A stretch of 64,000 bases of DNA, taken from IMG/VR virus record IMGVR_UViG_3300020578_000006, positions 1 to 64,000 of that record, one strand, 5' to 3'. The notes beneath the pieces were generated by a model. That model was not told where the DNA came from and did no database searches. It worked only from the letters and a program-made list of their open reading frames with translations. Positions 14,406-21,382 of the stretch are shown here, piece after piece. The stretch is from a virus. Every line of letters starts with the position of its first letter. Position 1 is the first letter of the stretch. The position numbers and the translations under genes were made by a program.

Positions 14406-14436
14406 ATATATATATTAATATATATTAAATAATACA

Positions 14437-14904
14437 ATGAAAAGAATAGAAGATGTTATTTTGGAAGCATCTACAGAGACAAAAGCTAAGTTGTATGTAC
14501 CGGCAAAGAAAGCTTTCGAAGCCCCAGATACAGGAGTAACAATCAATAAGCCAGCCGCATATAGAGTAATTAAAGATTGTGCTGAAACAACATTGCTCTT
14601 TTTACCTATAGAAATCTTTCTTAAATTTAAATCTCCAACTCAAGCGTTAAAGGGAAAATTTTCTAGAGAGCAAGTAATTGATCTCTATAACAGAACAACA
14701 ACAGATTCTGTTGCTAAGATTCTCTTTCAAACAATACTAGATACTTGCCCTAAAGCTCCCCCGCAATTAACCCCTACAAAAGCTGCTATAATAACAGATG
14801 TTGATATAGATGATCCTTACGACACATATGGAGACAATACACCCGCTCAAAGTGCTGAGACATCTAAATCGTTAGTTGATATAATTGTTTCGGCTTACTC
14901 TTAA
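14437..14904 (+). CDS. hypothetical protein (155 aa)
   Basis: N-terminus MKRIEDVILEASTETK loosely resembles the short tags on other late proteins. The middle is helical; the C-terminus is Asp/Pro/Thr rich (DVDIDDPYDTYGDN). Preceded by TTAAATAA, a late-type element. Ends convergently with the GT2-like gene (4-base overlap). Unknown; a virion role is possible. Confidence 0.55.
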   Translation: MKRIEDVILEASTETKAKLYVPAKKAFEAPDTGVTINKPAAYRVIKDCAETTLLFLPIEIFLKFKSPTQALKGKFSREQVIDLYNRTTTDSVAKILFQTILDTCPKAPPQLTPTKAAIITDVDIDDPYDTYGDNTPAQSAETSKSLVDIIVSAYS

Positions 14905-15590
14905 AGAGTAAAAGATGCTATCTGTGTATTAGTAGAGGAATTCACTGAAGGCCATCCAGCGGCTTTTCTTTCGTTAAATAATTTTCCATCTTCTTTCTCT
15001 GTTCTTCTACCTTCCTTATAAACGTTATCATCTCTTTCTTGCCCATAAAAGTAGGCGTGATTATGAAATAAGATTGCCCAAGCATCTTTATAATAAACCT
15101 TATCTTCTATTGCTCTAGTACATAGCTCAGCATCACCAAAATTATGTTTATACCAAACTGGCCATCCCCCATATTTTGCTAATAAGTTTCTATGTATTAA
15201 TGAATGGCAGGAGTTTTCAAAACCATGACTATCACCGTTAAAACCAACCATACCAAAATTATTTCTTCCTATTTGTTTATCATATGCAATAAGACCTCTT
15301 CTCAACCAATCCTTTCCTGCAAGAATATCATTAGATAAATTTGCCAATATAGGAATATCCGTAAATGTATCTGTTGCATATTGTAATGCTTCCCAATAGG
15401 AGAGCTTAGGCTTATTACTTACAAGAGGGGTAGCTCCTAATTTTTCTGTAGAAAGTACTATATCTCTATCTTCTTGTCCTGAAACTGTTACCAATTTATA
15501 AGGAACGCTAGCTGTATAGTTTAGCCTTTTTACACATTCTAAAGTAATTTCCTTTCGTCCTCTACAAGGCATTATAGCTAATACTAACAT
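14901..15590 (-). CDS. GT2-like glycosyltransferase
   Basis: 229 residues in GT-A style: MLVLAIMPCRGRKEITLECVKRL start, a possible acidic NLSNDILAGKDW motif at about 90-101 in place of a clean DXD, MVGFNGDSHGF, and a C-terminal FGDAELCTRAIE followed by HNHAYFYGQERDD. Similar short glycosyltransferases are common in marine phages. Donor and acceptor cannot be inferred. Catalytic Asp assignment is tentative. Confidence 0.65.
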   Translation of the reverse strand: MLVLAIMPCRGRKEITLECVKRLNYTASVPYKLVTVSGQEDRDIVLSTEKLGATPLVSNKPKLSYWEALQYATDTFTDIPILANLSNDILAGKDWLRRGLIAYDKQIGRNNFGMVGFNGDSHGFENSCHSLIHRNLLAKYGGWPVWYKHNFGDAELCTRAIEDKVYYKDAWAILFHNHAYFYGQERDDNVYKEGRRTEKEDGKLFNERKAAGWPSVNSSTNTQIASFTL

Positions 15591-15623
15591 ATTGATTATG
15601 TTATAATATTAATAATAAAAAGC

Positions 15624-15631
15624 AATAAATA
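15624..15631 (+). promoter_or_regulatory. T4-type late promoter (AATAAATA)
   Basis: AATAAATA, one mismatch to TATAAATA, four bases before the ATG at 15636. No -35 is visible. Confidence 0.5.
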
Positions 15632-15635
15632 ATTA

Positions 15636-16286
15636 ATGGTTTCTTACAGACAGTTTATTAAAGAGGCTAATTTCAATGTTAATACAGGACGGGGAATTGT
15701 AGGGCCTGGAACAAAGAGAGGTACAAATCAGCAGCAACCGTATTACCCAGTACAAACATCATCACAAATACAAAGAACACAGCAACCACGTGCTTACTCA
15801 CCTACACAACAAGTTGCTCCGTCAGTGACTCAGCGTAATATAGCAACGACATCTTATCCTGTTCAAACTACCGCACCAACACAGCCTCAACAAACCGCTA
15901 CTGGGAAGAATGGACAGCTAACACAAAAGGAATTAAAACTTGTAGGCAAGTATAACGCTGGTCCATCTGGTAAGAGGCAATGGTATACTAATAATGCATT
16001 TTTAAGTCCGAGAGCTGCAGATGCTTTTCTTGCCGCGCAACAAGCCTACGGAAGACCGTTTCCAATTAATAGTGCTTATAGAAATTTAGAACATCAAAGA
16101 GGTCTATCTGGTGAGGGGCATAAAGTAGTAGGAAGAGCTGGAACCTCTAGACATGGTTTAGGAATGGCAATAGATATTCAGCCTAATACACCTCATTATA
16201 ACTGGTTCAAACAGAATGGGCCGCAATTTGGATGGCATTTTGCCTCTATACCTGGTGATCCTTATCATTTTGAGTTTAGAGGTTGA
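15636..16286 (+). CDS. M15-family peptidase (VanY-like) with N-terminal tag
   Basis: 216 residues: N-terminus MVSYRQFIKEANF resembles the T4 capsid-targeting tag; a Gln/Thr/Pro-rich linker (about 25-95); then a D-Ala-D-Ala carboxypeptidase-type M15 domain with SAYRN, TSRHGLGMAIDI (His and Asp zinc ligands) and the terminal HFEFRG (His ligand). The family cuts peptide bridges in peptidoglycan. The tag and late promoter favour a virion-carried or late lytic enzyme (inference). Confidence 0.85.
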   Translation: MVSYRQFIKEANFNVNTGRGIVGPGTKRGTNQQQPYYPVQTSSQIQRTQQPRAYSPTQQVAPSVTQRNIATTSYPVQTTAPTQPQQTATGKNGQLTQKELKLVGKYNAGPSGKRQWYTNNAFLSPRAADAFLAAQQAYGRPFPINSAYRNLEHQRGLSGEGHKVVGRAGTSRHGLGMAIDIQPNTPHYNWFKQNGPQFGWHFASIPGDPYHFEFRG

Positions 16287-16304
16287 TTTTTTTATAGCTT
16301 CCTG

Positions 16305-16312
16305 TATAAATA
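16305..16312 (+). promoter_or_regulatory. T4-type late promoter (TATAAATA)
   Basis: Exact TATAAATA followed by GTGA and the ATG of 16317-16622. Classic T4 late-promoter sequence. Confidence 0.65.
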
Positions 16313-16316
16313 GTGA

Positions 16317-16622
16317 ATGAATAAACTACTTGCCTCACTTGTAGTTGGCCTTGCGCTAACTACTATCGCGTTGGCCGATTCTGGTACCTGTACTCCCTGT
16401 GATGACAGTGATTGGACAGTCGCGCGTGGCTTTGCCGCAGTGGGCGACCTTCTGGTAGTTAGACCTCTGGGAACCGCCGCGACAATAGGTGGTTTTGGTC
16501 TATTTGCAGTTGCGTCCCCATTTGCTGCTATGGCTGATGCAACAGATGAAGTATTTGATACGCTCGTTCAAGAGCCTGGCGAATATACGTTTGTTCGCGA
16601 TCTTGGCGATTTCAGTCGCTAA
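16317..16622 (+). CDS. exported protein, unusually GC-rich (101 aa)
   Basis: Signal peptide MNKLLASLVVGLALTTIALA with an ALA cleavage site, a CTPCDD Cys pair, then RPLGTAA, a hydrophobic stretch (GFGLFAVASPFAAMA) and EPGEYTFVRDLGDF. This architecture, with VRPLG-A-T and (E/D)-YTF-R-LG, is familiar from uncharacterised exported proteins of Proteobacteria. Base composition is clearly richer in G+C than the neighbours, suggesting recent transfer. Late promoter directly upstream. Function unknown. Confidence 0.7.
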   Translation: MNKLLASLVVGLALTTIALADSGTCTPCDDSDWTVARGFAAVGDLLVVRPLGTAATIGGFGLFAVASPFAAMADATDEVFDTLVQEPGEYTFVRDLGDFSR

Positions 16623-16626
16623 TAAT

Positions 16627-16663
16627 AATAGACTAAGGGTTCTATTCCTTTAGTCTATTTTAC
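16627..16663. terminator. bidirectional terminator hairpin
   Basis: Near-perfect inverted repeat AATAGACTAAGG/CCTTTAGTCTATT (one bulge) lies between the convergent ends of 16317-16622 and 16650-16850, followed by TTTTA on the plus strand. It overlaps the stop codon of the leftward gene. Confidence 0.65.
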
Positions 16664-16850
16664 CATATACTGTTTTATTAATCGCTTTATCGGTTCTTTT
16701 TACTAAGCGAAACGTACATTGATCACAAGTTTTTTCACTAACTGCAAGCGTTTCAATTGCTTCATCTAATGTATGTGATTCGCCTAGCACTACCCAATCT
16801 TCCCATTGTTCGTTGATTAATTTTTCCACAACGTAATAGGTTATACTCAT
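16650..16850 (-). CDS. hypothetical protein (66 aa)
   Basis: Small strand-helix protein (MSITYYVVEKLINEQWEDW; TLDEAIETLAVSEKTCDQC), with a CxxC-like CDQC pair. Preceded by CTAAATAA, late-type. Unknown. Confidence 0.55.
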   Translation of the reverse strand: MSITYYVVEKLINEQWEDWVVLGESHTLDEAIETLAVSEKTCDQCTFRLVKRTDKAINKTVYGKID

Positions 16851-16854
16851 ACTA

Positions 16855-17034
16855 TTATTTAGTCTGATTTTGTAAAGATAATAATTCTTTTAAAGCATCT
16901 TCCAAGCTAACTTCTTTTAAATTATCCTTAATTTCTGGTTTAGGAGGTTCCACTATTTGACATAACTGCTGAAGCACTGAAGCTTCTAGGTTTTTAATTG
17001 TATTATCTTTTGTTATTGTAACGCCGGCTATCAC
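16855..17034 (-). CDS. hypothetical protein (59 aa, GTG start)
   Basis: GTG at 17032-17034 overlaps the TGA of 17031-17426. Helical product (MIAGVTITKDNTIKNLEASV; EDALKELLSLQNQ). The late-type element for the next gene sits over its stop. Unknown, probably co-expressed with the tagged late protein upstream. Confidence 0.5.
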   Translation of the reverse strand: MIAGVTITKDNTIKNLEASVLQQLCQIVEPPKPEIKDNLKEVSLEDALKELLSLQNQTK

Positions 17035-17426
17035 ACACCGGCTACTGAAGGTACAATAGATTCAGCATTTTCATTACGACCGCGAGCGGAAAGATGGGTA
17101 TCTAATGCTTTACGGAGAATTTGTTCACACTCTTCAGTAGAATAAGATCTGTTTAAATCTCCTAGAAGCTTATTTGAAGCAACATCAATTCTTGTACCGC
17201 GAGCTTTTGATTCTTCTTGCTCGCTTTGCTGCTTCTTAGCAATTGCATCTGTTACTTTTCTATTTAAATTGGCTAGATATCTATCAGATGGTGTTCCTTT
17301 TTTACCATCGCGATCGATATCTTCTTTAGGGTTAGTAGACCTAGATCTCTTCTTCTCTTCTACTACTTCTGAGGAAGGTCTGCTCTTAACAAAATTTTCA
17401 AATATTAAGCGGCTATCGTTGTCCAT
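17031..17426 (-). CDS. tagged late protein (131 aa)
   Basis: N-terminal tag MDNDSRLIFENFV is shared with 7470, 8086 and 17430. It is followed by an EF-hand-like NPKEDIDRDGKKGTPSDRYL segment, seen in several T4-like phage proteins, and a basic helical C-terminus. AATAAATA (17431-17438) stands four bases before ATG. Likely virion-associated or scaffold-like (inference). Confidence 0.6.
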   Translation of the reverse strand: MDNDSRLIFENFVKSRPSSEVVEEKKRSRSTNPKEDIDRDGKKGTPSDRYLANLNRKVTDAIAKKQQSEQEESKARGTRIDVASNKLLGDLNRSYSTEECEQILRKALDTHLSARGRNENAESIVPSVAGV

Positions 17427-17429
17427 ATA

Positions 17430-18284
17430 TTATTTATTTGCCGATGGCTTATTTATTTGATAAGCCCCGGGGGTTCCTTTTGTGGTCAATCTAGGGCCTT
17501 TTGTTGTCATAACATAGTATGGGCCTTCGGATGGAGCCGGTGTTCCATCTGGTAGTGTTGCTTTTCTTACTGGCTCTTCTTTTGTTGGATCAACTCCCGG
17601 CGCAACAGTCTCGTCACCTGTAGCTGGGGCTGCTGGTGCAACAGTATCATCTTGAACTGGAGCACCCTTAATTGTAGCTCCATCCCCTGTATCAGATACC
17701 GCGCCTGTAACTGATGCCCCAGCAGGCGCAGCATCTGAGGTTTTGGGTATTGCTAATCTAGCTGGGGTATTGGGTATTGCTATTCTAGAATTGGTATCTG
17801 CAACCCCTCCTATAATACTAGCCGGGGTTTGTTCACCTCCACCAGAGGGGCCTAGATTTTTAATTACATTATTAACCATAGAAGCAATTTGTGGTGCTAA
17901 AGATAATGATTTAGATAGCATACTCAATTGTTGTGTTGTTGGTGATGCTAGTGAAATAATATTCAAAATGTAAGAAGGAAGGTTTTGTATTCCTGACTGT
18001 AAGGCTTGCAGCGAACCAGGTACATTATTTTTTTGTAAAATATCAGCTGTATCTTTAGCTTTAGTAAATGAATCGGAAATATTTTTTAATATTTTTTTTA
18101 CATCATCAATAGACAGACTCACGTTTTGTGGTGTTGTGACACCCGCAGCACCAGGCACTGCTTGAGGTAGAGGGGTACTAGATGTTGTAACGCTCTTATT
18201 AGGGCTTACAACAGCACCTGTCTCGTTAGCTTCTTTACAAACCTTTCTGTAGGCTTCAAATATTAAGCCAATATCATTTCTCAC
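17430..18284 (-). CDS. tagged Pro/Ala/Thr-rich late protein (284 aa)
   Basis: GTG start; tag MRNDIGLIFEAYRKV at the N-terminus, a helical region (about 55-145), then a low-complexity Ala/Pro/Thr/Val/Gly region (about 145-240). Four bases before GTG is an exact TATAAATA. The tag plus late promoter suggests packaging with the capsid; function unknown. Confidence 0.6.
   Translation of the reverse strand: MRNDIGLIFEAYRKVCKEANETGAVVSPNKSVTTSSTPLPQAVPGAAGVTTPQNVSLSIDDVKKILKNISDSFTKAKDTADILQKNNVPGSLQALQSGIQNLPSYILNIISLASPTTQQLSMLSKSLSLAPQIASMVNNVIKNLGPSGGGEQTPASIIGGVADTNSRIAIPNTPARLAIPKTSDAAPAGASVTGAVSDTGDGATIKGAPVQDDTVAPAAPATGDETVAPGVDPTKEEPVRKATLPDGTPAPSEGPYYVMTTKGPRLTTKGTPGAYQINKPSANK
17431..17438 (-). 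promoter_or_regulatory. T4-type late promoter (AATAAATA)
   Basis: Minus-strand AATAAATA four bases before the ATG of 17031-17426, inside the 3' end of the upstream gene. Confidence 0.5.
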
Positions 18285-18288
18285 CTAT

Positions 18289-18296
18289 TATTTATA
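18289..18296 (-). promoter_or_regulatory. T4-type late promoter (TATAAATA)
   Basis: Exact minus-strand TATAAATA, four bases (ATAG) before the GTG of 17430-18284. Confidence 0.65.
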
Positions 18297-18306
18297 GGCA
18301 AAAAAG

Positions 18307-18471
18307 TTATTTTTGAATTACAGCATCCTTTGGAAGATAAGCATTTAACTCTAGTTTAGAACCAATATACCCTGTTTGTACAAGGTTCTTAGACTTAATA
18401 TCAATAGTATAAACAGCATATCCACCACACGGGAGAGGCTTAACAATAGGTTTGTCTTTAGATTCGCTCAT
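18307..18471 (-). CDS. hypothetical protein (54 aa)
   Basis: ATG at 18469-18471, six bases after a TATAAT (18478-18483). Small beta-rich protein (KPIVKPLPCGGYAVYTIDI ... GYIGSKLELNAYLP). No family recognised. Confidence 0.55.
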   Translation of the reverse strand: MSESKDKPIVKPLPCGGYAVYTIDIKSKNLVQTGYIGSKLELNAYLPKDAVIQK

Positions 18472-18477
18472 TGATCT

Positions 18478-18483
18478 ATTATA
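18478..18483 (-). promoter_or_regulatory. -10 box (TATAAT) for 18307-18471
   Basis: Perfect minus-strand TATAAT six bases before ATG; no good -35 at 16-17 bases. It shares the spacing of the other early promoters. Confidence 0.45.
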
Positions 18484-18523
18484 TTGTTGACAACAAATAA
18501 TCTACAGAAGACTAAATAATAAT

Positions 18524-18847
18524 ATGAAGTCATTGAAACTAAGAGTTTCATCGTCTGACATCAAAAACGGAGAGAGATCTAACCCACAAAACTGCGCCAT
18601 TGCTCGTACACTTAAGAGAAATAATAGTATAAAAAAGCTTAAGAGTGTGAGTGTATTCCATAACGTTTGCATTATTAAAAAAGAAGAAAAAGGTAAAATT
18701 CAAAACTATCGTGCTGAAGTACCTTATGAAGCACAAAACTTCATAAGAAATTTCGATCATGGTGTTGCGGTTGTTCCTTTTAATCTATCTCTTAATTTTG
18801 AGAAGGTCAGCAACAGAACCGCCTTCCATAATCTCTACAACAGCTAA
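18524..18847 (+). CDS. hypothetical phage protein (107 aa)
   Basis: Pattern SSSDIKNGERSNPQNCAIARTLKRN and, near the end, NFIRNFDHGVAVVPFNLSLNF matches a small family frequent in phages (xxxDIxxGxRxxxxxCPIAxAxxR ... FIxxFDxGxxVxPFxF), of unknown function. Basic, soluble. Preceded by CTAAATAA, so probably late. Confidence 0.65.
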   Translation: MKSLKLRVSSSDIKNGERSNPQNCAIARTLKRNNSIKKLKSVSVFHNVCIIKKEEKGKIQNYRAEVPYEAQNFIRNFDHGVAVVPFNLSLNFEKVSNRTAFHNLYNS

Positions 18848-18862
18848 ATGTTGTAGGGGGGT
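18835..18862 (+). terminator. candidate terminator after 18524-18847
   Basis: Stem CTACAAC/GTTGTAG (18835-18856) spans the stop codon and is followed by a G-run and a T-rich stretch (GTTGTTTTG). Moderately convincing. Confidence 0.4.
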
Positions 18863-18900
18863 TGTTTTGTTATATTAAAGACCCTAGCCGTATGTAAACA

Positions 18901-18934
18901 CAAAAATAGGGCAAGGTTTTACCCTTACCCTATT
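18901..18934 (-). terminator. rho-independent terminator of 18954-19259
   Basis: Minus strand: stem AATAGGG/CCCTATT plus inner AAGG/CCTT (18905-18934), followed by a T-run (18902-18906 complement). It lies just downstream of the leftward gene. Confidence 0.7.
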
Positions 18935-18953
18935 TAAGGTACAGCAAGCAATA

Positions 18954-19259
18954 TTACTCAGAACGATGCTTGCCGTTCAAAGCGATGGCTCGCTTCAGCA
19001 CATCAGCGTTAATGGGCTTGTTATAGTCCGTAACGTTGAGGGCTTTGCGGGTCTCTTCCACCGACTGACCAGCACGCAGGAGCTTGAGAGCGCCGCGGCT
19101 GATGTAGTGGCTGAGATAAGCCTCGACGGAACCAGCGTTGATGGACTTACGTTCCAAATACGCACGATTCGTCAGACGGCTCTTGCCTGTGATCAAGCAA
19201 GTCAACCGAGGGGTCACCTCGCGCTCGCTCGACGTCCTAACCGTAGTAGCAGTAGTCAT
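18954..19259 (-). CDS. hypothetical protein with strong Shine-Dalgarno (101 aa)
   Basis: Start at ATG 19257-19259 because an AGGAGG (19267-19272 complement) lies seven bases upstream, the only strong Shine-Dalgarno I noticed here. The product has CLITGKSRLTNRAYLERK and YISRGALKLLRAGQSVEE, resembling small phage proteins with a (C/T)-x-(V/I)-TG-x-SR-x-(S/T)N motif. G+C is higher than the neighbours. It has its own promoter with a real leader, plus a terminator: a self-contained, perhaps recently acquired, highly expressed unit. Confidence 0.65.
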   Translation of the reverse strand: MTTATTVRTSSEREVTPRLTCLITGKSRLTNRAYLERKSINAGSVEAYLSHYISRGALKLLRAGQSVEETRKALNVTDYNKPINADVLKRAIALNGKHRSE

Positions 19260-19266
19260 TATATTA

Positions 19267-19272
19267 CCTCCT
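19267..19272 (-). promoter_or_regulatory. strong Shine-Dalgarno (AGGAGG)
   Basis: Minus-strand AAAGGAGGT upstream of ATG 19259. Notable because most genes in the window have no such site. It decides the start codon over an in-frame ATG further upstream. Confidence 0.75.
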
Positions 19273-19288
19273 TTCATCTTATTCATAT

Positions 19289-19316
19289 ATTCTATAGGAA
19301 GCTCAGTTCTAGTCAA
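19289..19316 (-). promoter_or_regulatory. sigma70-like promoter for 18954-19259
   Basis: -35 TTGACT (19311-19316), 16-base spacer, -10 TAGAAT (19289-19294). Unlike the others, about 29 bases separate the -10 from ATG, giving room for the Shine-Dalgarno. Confidence 0.65.
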
Positions 19317-19332
19317 GTAAAAATTAGTCAAT

Positions 19333-20169
19333 TTATTTAGTTGATTCTGAAGCGGTCAGCGACTCCATCTGTTTAAACTTGGAAAGGAGGTCCAGATCTT
19401 TATTAGAATTCTTCGGAGGAATAACTTTAATAAGATCGGTAATATGTGTTACTTCTTGAACCTCAGGCTTTTCCTCCTTAGTCCATTCATACCCCTTTTT
19501 ACCAATACTAATAATCATCTCCTTATCAGCTGGTCCGAACCTATTCTTACTCCAAGTAAATACCCTTAATGTATTATCTTCTTCATCTACATTAAGATTA
19601 ATACAAGCATCTACCCCGTGCAATACGGCCGTAGAGCCTTTGTACACACCTGCTTTAGTAAGATGACATAAAGCAATAACAGTACACTTTGTATCCTTAG
19701 CCCGAGCACAAAGACGTGCAATACAATGTTGTTCTTTTTTTCTCGGGGTCATCTGCTTTTTGGTAGATAGAGTTTGAAAGCTGTCAATTACGATAAATTC
19801 AAACTCTGACATCTTCTCACAAATAGCATCAATATCGGATTGAACTGCAATAGGAACATCTTTAACATTAAGACGCTTACAAGCAAATGCGAGTTGCTCG
19901 ATAGATTCCTCTCCAGAAGCATGAGCAACCTTTACACCTTTATCGTGAAGAGCCTGCGCAAGCTGAAGACAGAAAGTACTTTTACCAGTACCTGCACCTG
20001 CGGCTAATAGATAAACGCCCCCTCTAAGAAATCCACCAGTCTCGCTTTCAGCACCACCGAGAAACTCATCTACCTCAACAAGACCCGTCTTAAGCCTGTT
20101 AAAATAAATATCTGGAATTTTGACCTTATTTGCAGGTACAAAGTCCGTACTCTTTAATATCATTTTCAT
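19333..20169 (-). CDS. RadA/Sms-like recombination ATPase
   Basis: 278 residues of the RecA-fold: TGLVEVDEFLGG, Walker A GAGTGKST (58-65), VAHASGEES (RadA-type SGEES), Walker B EFIVIDS, and the RadA-specific KNRFG motif near residue 210. RadA drives branch migration in recombination. It lacks the N-terminal zinc finger and the C-terminal Lon-like domain of bacterial RadA (about 450 aa), so it is a minimal core. Alternative: a divergent DnaB/UvsX-like ATPase, but SGEES and KNRFG favour RadA. Own early promoter. Confidence 0.8.
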   Translation of the reverse strand: MKMILKSTDFVPANKVKIPDIYFNRLKTGLVEVDEFLGGAESETGGFLRGGVYLLAAGAGTGKSTFCLQLAQALHDKGVKVAHASGEESIEQLAFACKRLNVKDVPIAVQSDIDAICEKMSEFEFIVIDSFQTLSTKKQMTPRKKEQHCIARLCARAKDTKCTVIALCHLTKAGVYKGSTAVLHGVDACINLNVDEEDNTLRVFTWSKNRFGPADKEMIISIGKKGYEWTKEEKPEVQEVTHITDLIKVIPPKNSNKDLDLLSKFKQMESLTASESTK

Positions 20170-20176
20170 TACCTAT

Positions 20177-20204
20177 ATTATGTATGAAATCGAGACTTAG
20201 TCAA
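20177..20204 (-). promoter_or_regulatory. sigma70-like promoter for the RadA-like gene
   Basis: -35 TTGACT (20199-20204), 16-base spacer, -10 CATAAT (20177-20182), seven bases to ATG. Back-to-back with the rightward promoter at 20219-20247. Confidence 0.7.
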
Positions 20205-20218
20205 GATAAAAAATAATA

Positions 20219-20247
20219 TTGACATTCATAATCAGATATATTAAAAT
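20219..20247 (+). promoter_or_regulatory. sigma70-like promoter for 20254-20475
   Basis: -35 TTGACA (20219-20224), 17-base spacer, -10 TAAAAT (20242-20247), six bases to ATG. Divergent from the RadA promoter. Confidence 0.7.
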
Positions 20248-20253
20248 TGTATA

Positions 20254-20475
20254 ATGAACATTAAAAATAGTCCACCTTTTCCTATTAGTATGGTTAAACC
20301 TAAATTAAACCTGCCTCCAGAAAAAATGCGTAACCGTTATGGACGAATGGTTTATGGGCACAAAACCGCTGGTGCGATTGAGGTTATGACTAAAGAATGT
20401 TGGGATAGTAATAAGAAGTACTTCATTCCCAACGGTGCACGAAGTTGTGTTAAGAACTTTTCTAAAGTTACTTAG
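20254..20475 (+). CDS. hypothetical early protein (73 aa)
   Basis: Basic protein (MNIKNSPPFPISMVKPKLNLP) with PEKMRNRYGRMVYGH and a C-terminal IPNGARSCVKNF. Unknown. First gene of a rightward series from a divergent early promoter. Confidence 0.6.
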   Translation: MNIKNSPPFPISMVKPKLNLPPEKMRNRYGRMVYGHKTAGAIEVMTKECWDSNKKYFIPNGARSCVKNFSKVT

Positions 20476-20483
20476 AATAAATA
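20476..20483 (+). promoter_or_regulatory. T4-type late promoter (AATAAATA)
   Basis: AATAAATA followed by ATAG and the ATG of 20488-20772; overlaps the end of the previous gene. Confidence 0.5.
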
Positions 20484-20487
20484 ATAG

Positions 20488-20772
20488 ATGTTCGAACAAG
20501 TTTATGTTCAATTATTAACTGAAGAAATCTTGGAAGAAAAAAAAGGTTCTCGCTGTACTAAAGTTACAGGTCAACAATCTTCTACAAGATCAGATAAAAA
20601 GTATATGAGATGTACCCGCGTTGGGGGGAAGTTAAAACGTGTTCATTATGGAGATCCCAAAAGAAGAATTAAAAAATCTAATCCAAAAAAGCGCGCCTCG
20701 TTTAGGGCTAGACATAAATGTTCATCGGCAAAGCCTGGTACTGCTAAATACTTTAGCTGTAAGAACTGGTAA
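20488..20772 (+). CDS. basic Cys-containing late protein, probably virion-associated (94 aa)
   Basis: Acidic N-terminus (MFEQVYVQLLTEEILEE), then a very basic body: SRCTK, MRCTRVGG, HYGDPKRRIKKSNPKKR, FRARHKCSSAKPGTAKYFSCKNW. The HYGD(P)-x-R-I-K-K-S-x-P-x-R-x-SF-x-ARH-x-C motif recurs in proteins of marine T4-like phages, some virion-associated. The acidic head may be a removable tag. Late promoter upstream. Confidence 0.65.
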   Translation: MFEQVYVQLLTEEILEEKKGSRCTKVTGQQSSTRSDKKYMRCTRVGGKLKRVHYGDPKRRIKKSNPKKRASFRARHKCSSAKPGTAKYFSCKNW

Positions 20773-20781
20773 TAATAAATC

Positions 20782-20810
20782 TTGATATATATTAAAAATA
20801 CATCTATAAT
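20782..20810 (+). promoter_or_regulatory. sigma70-like promoter for 20817-21098
   Basis: -35 TTGATA (20782-20787), 17-base spacer, -10 TATAAT (20805-20810), six bases to ATG. Confidence 0.7.
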
Positions 20811-20816
20811 AGATGT

Positions 20817-21098
20817 ATGACTAAGAGAAAAGAGTATGATGCTGTTCTCAATAAAATTGTTAATACCTCTAAAGTGGTGTCTAGAGGACAAAGGGTACCA
20901 GTTATAGAACTTACTTTTAAGCCAGATGGTTATAGAAAAGATGGACACTTGGTTTATGTAGATTATAGGTGTGCTAAAGAGCTTATTGAGAAATTAAACG
21001 ATCAAGTAAGAGAGATAGAAACAACCTATTATCCCTATGAGCTGTTTAATAGAATAAATAATAGAGTCCATGAAGGACTCAAAGATCAAGAAGGGTAG
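20817..21098 (+). CDS. hypothetical early protein (93 aa)
   Basis: Soluble, charged product (MTKRKEYDAVLNKIVNTSKV). No family recognised. First gene behind its promoter; overlaps 21070-21288 by 29 bases. Confidence 0.6.
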   Translation: MTKRKEYDAVLNKIVNTSKVVSRGQRVPVIELTFKPDGYRKDGHLVYVDYRCAKELIEKLNDQVREIETTYYPYELFNRINNRVHEGLKDQEG

Positions 21099-21288
21099 CC
21101 TTGAAGAGCTATTCTATTTAATCTACGATAAAGAACCAGAACTATCGTCTGAGAGTAGTATTGCTTGTGAGAAGTTTAAGTCTACTATGGAGTTGGTTAA
21201 TTTTAATACTGATCTGTATGATGCACTTCATGGAAAGGATGGTTGGCATTATAACCTTTTGACTGGTAAATTAGAAAGAAGAGTTTAA
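21070..21288 (+). CDS. hypothetical protein (72 aa)
   Basis: Small soluble protein (MKDSKIKKGSLEELFYLIYD), ending GWHYNLLTGKLERRV. The 29-base overlap with its upstream gene may be shorter if translation starts later. Unknown. Confidence 0.5.
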   Translation: MKDSKIKKGSLEELFYLIYDKEPELSSESSIACEKFKSTMELVNFNTDLYDALHGKDGWHYNLLTGKLERRV

Positions 21289-21300
21289 CCTTAATCTGTT

Positions 21301-21374
21301 GCACCTGTAGCTCAGTTGGATAGAGCAGCAGATTTCTAATCTGCGGGTCACAGGTTCGAACCCTGTCAGGTGCG
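21301..21374 (+). tRNA. tRNA-Arg (UCU)
   Basis: Acceptor GCACCTG/CAGGTGC, anticodon stem GCAGA/TCTGC with loop TTTCTAA (TCT), T-loop TTCGAAC, discriminator G. Reads AGA, a frequent codon in AT-rich phage genes. Confidence 0.95.
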
Positions 21375-21382
21375 AATAATTT

